Below are positions 36,701-44,871 of a stretch of DNA of 64,000 nucleotides, one piece after another. The stretch spans positions 22,411,501 through 22,475,500 of the forward strand of contig CM072863.1 in NCBI GenBank assembly GCA_036937835.1, read 5' to 3'. The DNA comes from Pampus argenteus (Eukaryota > Chordata > Actinopteri > Scombriformes > Stromateidae). The position numbers were made by a program, and so were the translations under genes. How positions within the stretch are numbered: position 1 is the first letter of the stretch; each line of letters starts with the position of its first letter. The notes beneath the pieces were generated by a model, which made no database searches, was not told the DNA's origin, and saw nothing but the letters and a program-made list of their open reading frames with translations.

Positions 36701-39700
36701 AACTGCTGCAATCAGAATGTCTGAATTACAAATGCTGAACGTTTTATGTTTTTTAAAAATGTATTTCTTTTGTTTTTTTAAGTTAGTAAAATACTGATTC
36801 TTGGGAACTGATACAAACCTGATACAATACTGACGTTGATTTAGATGACTGACACTCGTTTGCATCTGTAGTGAAAATATCTACACATATATGATTTCTG
36901 AGTTGTAACTCAAAACTGCCTCTGTGGTTTTTGTTGGCGTTATTAAAGTAGTTTGTTAATTTAAAATTCATTTTCTCCATCCAGCTACTCATTAATGCTT
37001 TCTCCTCATAGTTATATTACCATAGACAGAACAAAAACAACAAACATACCTCCTCTCCTTTGGAGAGTCGATCTGGCAGCATGTGACTGGAAACAGAGAC
37101 AGAAACAATTATGTTGCTTATTAAATGTGCATGTTATTGATTGTAACATTAATATTTTAACACTGCAGGTAGAACATAAATCAACATAACATTGAATGAA
37201 ATTAAATAATAAGTAATCCAACACTGAACAGGTGTGATCCAGAAACTTTCCGGTGAGGAACACGGCTGAACTTTAATGTGCTTCCATTGTAATGAGGTGG
37301 CAGTTGACATTTTATCTATCTATCTATCTGCATGGATAGACAGCAAAAAAAGGTTGTTTTCTCACTTAACCATAGGATGACACTGGTGCTTTACCTCACT
37401 CAATCAAAGAAAGAATAAAGGGAATCATTAGGCTTTTTATTCATTCCCCTCTAACATATCAAGACTACTTTAAGAGTACTGGTACAAGCACTGGTGTAGG
37501 AACTAGTGTAGACTCTGTAGAGTGACTCTTTAACAGTGATCGCAGCTGTTTCAGTCAAAACAGAAAACTAAAAATCAATAGATTTCTCCACAATGACCCT
37601 GGAGTCCAGATTAACTGTGACTGAAGAGGAGAGGTGCAGCAGCAACAGCACCAGGCTCTCTGGCTTTATCCAGCTCCTTCTCCACTCATCTCTCTCAATC
37701 TTTGACACACACTTACACGCACACACACACACACACCTTCTGCTTGGCCACTGTCCCAGGGGCTTGGGCAGGCCTGCTGATGTATAATTACATGGGCTAG
37801 CTGGCAATGAAGGGGCTTTTTATGAGACTGCCTCCAATTGGAGAGACTGTGCAGGTAATTATGAAAAGGAAACACCCCAAGAGGGAGTTTGTGTGTGTGT
37901 CTGTGTGTGTGTGTATGTGTGAAATGTCGAGAGTGGGAGCATAAAAAGACGTAGTGAACAGCAAACGCCACAGTCGTTGTGTCATGTTGTCCCGGCCTCT
38001 TCCGCTGCTTCATTAACCAGGCACTTTTCAATTATGTGTGGCGGGCAGACACGGCCAGACGGCACAGAGAAGCTGCAAATGCACCTCTAAAGTATTCATG
38101 TCGGCTAATGCCATTACAGCGAGCTACAGCTCATCGCAAAGTCGTGAAACTGGCATGATGTAAATGATCATTTTTACCCGAAGAGGAACCAGTCGTAAGC
38201 GATGGTCAGATACAGGATCTCGGCCGGCTCCAGGCTGGCGTGCACCGCGCCATCCTGTGAAAGATACATGACAAGAGCACGTCAAACATCCCGTGTTGAA
38301 TAAAACACCAGCAGCCAATCATCCACTGGATGTCATGCAGCTCCAGACACCCAAACCGAATTTTCTATTCTGTTTGAAACCACACTCCAAATGTGTAGTC
38401 TGTAGTCTTTCAGTCATGACAAGCTTCTAGTTTGGTGCATGTCTTGAGAAAGAAAAAAAACATTACATATTTATAACATAAGGGTTCTATTTTTAATAAA
38501 GGCAGCAAATACAGAAGAGGTTTTGGTGCTGCGGCGGATGGATTCAGCGTGGGATTATCAAAGTCACTAATGAACGTTGGAGGTGCCAAATGAGCTGCGA
38601 GGTGACTGGGTGTCATGTGGAGAGAACACCGGGAGAGAATAAAGGAGATAAAACCAGCAGAAGGAGAGGAGAACGTAAGAACTCACTGCCCACAGGGAGA
38701 GCCTGAGGAGGGACACAAACAGAGGCGTCCGGTCCCAGCCTGATATGCAGTGCACCAGGAGGCCACTCTCATCTGAAACAGGGAGGATCAAAAGTGCATT
38801 AAGAACGATGGTACACATAATTCACAGCAGAAAGGCGTGTAATGTGAACCAAATACAACTAAAAAGAAAATCAGATGAGAATATGCTGAATTATAAATCC
38901 GTAGTACAAGACTGCTCAAAACAACAAACAACAAAAGAGAATATGTTTGCCTACGGCTGCTGATAATTCAATTATTTTTGTCAAACTTCTGTAAAATTAG
39001 ATTGTAATAACTTGATCTCAGCTTATTGTCTTCAAACTTCTGTTGCAAGTGCTCATTAAAAGCTGATTTGTTTGACACACCAGAACACAGTACATTGCTT
39101 TTAACATCAGTTTGATTATTTATTGTGTAAAATGTACGTATATTGTCCACAGTGTGATATAAATAATTCCATATTAATATTCTGATAATGATTTCAACAA
39201 TGTTGCTAAACTTGTACCAGTGTAAACAAAAGTCATTGTTCAAAAATATAATGAATGCGCAGTTGTGTTTGAATGTTTCCCTCAAGATGACAGACTGGGG
39301 TTGTGTTTCCAATGACTACAGGTAGTAAACAAATATGGCACCCGTGGAAGAACGTGCAATCTGTGGTACTTACTGCACAGAAGACAGAAAAAAGGAAACA
39401 CAGAAGATGTGATGAGTGACCTTAGGAAACCTTTGGTAAATCTTATTAGTATTAGTTGATAAATAGAAAAGTCGTTATGACGTTATTGCTACTTCATCAT
39501 TATGAATTGAAAACTGAATTGAAAGGTTTGGACTATTGGTAAAACTTTGTAAGCAACTCATAGCCTTATAAGTCATATAAGTGCATGACTTGCAGCTGTT
39601 TACCATATTAATCACATACCATCACTGTTGATGATGTGGAGCAGCAACTTCAGGTAGTTTTGGGTCTGCTCCACCAGGTCCCATGACTGAAAACACACAC

Positions 39701-42700
39701 ACACACACACACCTTCATGCCACACTGTACACTGTCATATATATTCTCTATCAGCTGGTTGTAGTTCTTCATTGCATCAAACAAAATAAGCTGCAGTGCT
39801 TTTTTTGTGGCCGACATATTTGGTAACTTTGGGGTCTGTCTTAAAATAAAAAGATTTGGACAACATCTGGCTGCACATCATGAGTCAGTGAGGTTTAACC
39901 ACATTGTAACTATTACTGTACAACCAAAGCACTTTGCAGGTTGGACAACAGATGGCACTGATACACCAAAAATATTACAAAACAAAACAGAGCCACAGTT
40001 AGAGTAGAGTAGAGTAGAGTAGAGTAGTGTAGTGTAGTGTAGTGTAGTGTAGAGTAGAGTAGAGTAGAGTAGAGTAGAGTAGAGTAGAGTAGAGTAGAGT
40101 AGAGTAGAGTAGAAGAGGCTACCTGGTACTGAGTCCAGTCAATGTTCAAGTTCTGGGTGAAGCACACGGGGATTGTCAAAGGAGCGTCCACATAGTCCTG
40201 TCAGAGGGGACATTGGCAACAGATCAATACAACAGAAGCAGGTTAGAGTGATTAAGAGAGCTGACTATGAGCACAGACTGTACCTGATTCCAGTTGAACA
40301 CCAGTCCTTCAGCTGTGTAGTCTCTGTCTTTGTACTCCTTAAAGAACTCACACCCTACACATAGAGAAGAAGGCAAACATACACACACAGTTTAAAATAA
40401 AACTGGCAGTCAATGGTTAGAACCTCTCTTCAACTTCAGCACTTTTCTTACATGGTGGAGAATATTAATACATTTTTTGGTGTTTTCAACATTCTTTTTC
40501 ATATTCAAAATAATGTGTCAGATATGACTTAACTAAAACTCTTGCTCCATTGAAATTCAACTGTGATGGATAACTTCCTTCAATCTCCAGTTTATCATTC
40601 TGTGACATCTTTAGGACCAAGCTGTCACATTTTTTGCTTTGTTTTTTTTTGTAATAGACTTCTTCCCCTCTTTTTTTTTTTGTTCTTTTGTGAATAGATA
40701 ATTTTGCTGAGCGAAATCAGAAAACAACATTTTTTAACAGTACCAAACACAAACAAACAAAGATTTTCTGCTTCAGATTTCACTCAAATATGAAGAAGAA
40801 TATAAATATCAGTAGCCTTTTTATTTTTCTAAGTCTCAGACAGTCTACAAGACAATGGTTTACAATTTCCCAACACTATAGTCTGCCTGATACTGGATTT
40901 TTGAGATCCAATAAAATCCAATAATAACTTTTATGTACATTTTTTATTTATTTTTGTTGGATCTTGGGCATCTCTGTCATACCAATACTTATATGTGCTA
41001 TCTGCAATAAGCTAATATCAGTCAGTATACAGGCCCGACCTACTTATCGGTTTAGCTCTAGTGGAGTGATGGGAAAGGTTAACAGTGGTTGATTACCTGG
41101 GTAAGGCACAGAGAGCAAGGTGAAGTCTGCATAGCGTTGAGCCTTGTCCACCTTCTCAGAGGATGTCACACTGTAGAGATATAATGTAGATATATATAAC
41201 AAGGAAGGAAACAGACATGCTCACTGCCTGTTTCCTTCCTTTCTAAACTAAACATTATTGCATGCTGTTCCTCTTCTTTATCGTTCACTGTTCATTTTCA
41301 GTCAAGAGTCTGCAGTTAAGTTATTTTGTTGTTGTTTTTTTTAAAATCACACCATACAACACAATCACATAAACTGCATGCACACACACTCCTAACTCAA
41401 TAAATGGAAGAACATGAAGCAGAGTCAGAGGCTTTCCATAAGGTTTCCAGCAGAAACAGTGACCTACATAGCAGTCAGTCAGTGTGTATGAACTAGTCCG
41501 CGCTGTTCCTTACTTTAGGCCAAACTTAACCTTCTTGTTCTCCACCATCAGGTCACAGATGTAGCGAACCGAGAGGTAACGTAGCAGCTTAATGTCGTGG
41601 CCTCGAACCTTGTCGAAGAGCTGAGAGTCTCCATTCCTACAGGGGAGGTGGAGAAACAATTACTGACTGATTATTGACTGTCAGTCGTGATATCGCGTTT
41701 GAAATAAGGGAGAAGTGACGAGTAATATGGAACTTTGGAACAATTTCAGTGGATTTGATTACCTGACTGCGTTGTCGTCCTCTGGAACCTCCTCTGACTC
41801 TGTCCACGTGTCATCACTGCCCCCTATAAAAAGACAAGATGAATATACTATGAATAGCAGGAATAACAGGAATCCTTCCCAAAAAAAATTAATTACAAAT
41901 GTGCAGGACTATTTATGTTTGTTTCAGTAAATGAGGATGAGGCAGCTGATACAGGAAATTGCCTTGATGCACTAGCTCTTCCTTCTCTGGAGTTTAAATG
42001 TACTTTCTGTTTGTGCTTTAGACAAAGGTGTCTGTAACATCAACATAATGTAAAAGCCCCGTCTCTGATCTGGCACAACAAAGTTTTCCACCTAACTGCA
42101 TTCAACAATAGCTCACATGAACCGCTTTAGGTCTCATAAAAAGTATTTTAGAAATGAGGAACTCCAGAGAGGTTTTGTATCCTTCTGGCCATTGCTCTGC
42201 TTGGCGCGAGCTAATTACTACATGAGATTACAGGAACAGATTGTCTCCTGCTTCAGGCCTGTGCAACCTGAGAACAAGGAGCTGGAGTTCAGATTTGAAG
42301 CCATCAAACATGTAGAAACTCAGCAGGTAGATAATTAACCCAAACAGAATCAAAACAAAACAAACCAAAAGAGAGTTTGGAGCATTTTGAAACAAAAACA
42401 AAAAAAATATCCCTGAATAAATTTAATATAGCCTTTTATTTATGTTGGCACAATGTTTTATTTCCAGCATTCATAAATGTCTTGAACCTGGTCCAAACAT
42501 GTAAAGTTATGATTTGAAAAGTGCTGTATGAATTATGTTTTTTTGTTATTATTAATATGAAACACAGAGCCACTCAAAAGTATAAAATATGTTAATTAAA
42601 TTAAATTTGACCTTATTTACTGCAATACTTTCTTAAGATACAATAACTATCAAAGTGAACATGTGTGGGTTTCATATTTTTATTAATATACTACAGTATA

Positions 42701-44827
42701 CGATATTTACAACATTTCATGGTGACTTGGTCATTTTAATTGAAGCTAACCTTGAGTCATTCAGGGAAACATCTAGCCCCAATAAGAAATGTGACAAGTG
42801 CTGCTACTATCATCGAGTCAGAGAGCACACATGGAACTGAAACCTCCAATGGAAGAAAAAAAAACAAAAAAAACAAGCACCACTTCCCTGTTTCGGGTAA
42901 ATATAAATTTCCATGTTTGCATGCGAGTGTGTGCGTGTGTGTGTGTGTTGTACCTGAGAAGATATAGTTGTAGCCTGTGCGTCCGTACAGCTCCCCCCAG
43001 CCTGCCAGAGTGGACGAGCGGCAAATGTGCTGCAATGAGGAACAAACAATATACCGTCCTCATACAGTAACCGCAGACAGCTAATACAATGCAGAACAGA
43101 GGTAGCCACGGAGAATCTGAAAATGTATTTCTTATTTCAGTTCAGTAAGCAGCACTGTTTAGCTCCTGTTACATTGTGTTCGAGTACAAACTGCAATGCT
43201 GTAACTTTCTTTGAATACAGTTTCAGAAACTAATTCTTAATTCTCGACCAGCCTTTGTTTTCTTTCAGAGAAAGGACATGATGCTATTTTATTTTTTTCA
43301 CATTTTCTGCAGCAATCGTGGAAAGGAATAAGATCCTTTATGTTTTAATGTCTTAATGTCTTAATGTCTCTTGTTTCAAGAGAAAGTTGTATATAAGAAA
43401 AATACAGACAGGGTGACAAATTAAAGTAAGGTGCTGGGCCACCATGTGCCACCAGAACAGCTTCAATGAGGCTTGCCATTGATTCTACACATTTTCACAA
43501 TTTTATCATCAGACATCATGCACATAACTACAGTCAAGTTTATTTATGTATTGGGCTCTGAGCGCTTCTAAAACACAGGTGACCTACGCTCAACCCTGTA
43601 CCTGAAAGCCTCCAGACGCGTGGAGCACTCGCTGGTTCTTTCTGTGTAGACATGCTGAAATGATGCTGCGTTTTTCTGTCATTTATGGTCGTCATTTGTT
43701 GCCGTCTGTGTTTAGCTTAGTTTGTAACATATATTAAAATTTAGCAAATTCTTGTAAACCTATTGGCTCAAACCAGCAGCACAGGGAGGAGGACAGAGGA
43801 CAGGATGAAGGACTGAGACTGACTGACGTCTGCGTCCTTCATTCTTGCTAAACTTCACTTGGGAATATCATTTATTTTACTGACATTTTTCATTTCTTTG
43901 CAGTGAGATATTATTGAATTTATATAATGACTTTGCTGATGGAAACTGTTTCTGCTGTAGAAACAATATCTTCCCATATTTCTACTTTCTAAATCTACTC
44001 TCTGATAATGATATTCCAACTGACCAGTTAAATCAAATCTGTTATTTGGCATGGCATGCTTTTTTAACGATATAATATTCAGGGAGGCAGGGGGGGCATG
44101 GATAATGGATAGCGGGTTGAAAAACACTGCTCTAAAAGGGACAAGTGGACCCAAACCATGCCAGCAAAAAGCCCCCCACAGCATAACAGAGCCACCGGAT
44201 CCCCTCACTGTAAGGGTCAAGCATTCAGGCCTGTCCCGGTCTCCTGGTGGACGCCACACATGCACTCGCCCACCTGTCGAGAATACGGTGAAGGATGACT
44301 CATCCGACAGTATCACTTTTTATCACTTTTGCCAATTGAGTCCTGCCATCTGTGGCAAAAACAATGAACTCCCTTTCAAAGCCACTTAGATCTTTTCCTC
44401 TTGCCATATTGATAGAAAAATCAGAATGAACTGGGCCTGCTCAGCATTTGTATACGTGCCACACAGCATGACTGGATGTTAACTGCTTCATTGTACCATA
44501 CAGTGCACCTGTGTGGGAGTTGGGAGATCTGCATTTGTGATGTTTCTCTGCTGATTTCTTGAGGGTTTTTCCTTTAATTTGTCACCTGTCAGTATATTAA
44601 AAGCCTGAGGAGAAGGTGTACAGCTTACAGACGTGCAGCGGCAGTACCTTGCCATTGTAGAGGATGACGGGACACACAAACCTCCCTCTGCAGCGAGCCA
44701 ACTTACTCCGGTTCACCAGGTCCTGCAGTTTACTGATCTGCACTGTGCTCTCAAACCTACTGAGACACACACACACACACACAGAGACAGACACACACAC
44801 ACACACACACACACACAGAGACAGACA

Positions 44828-44871
<44 letters not shown>

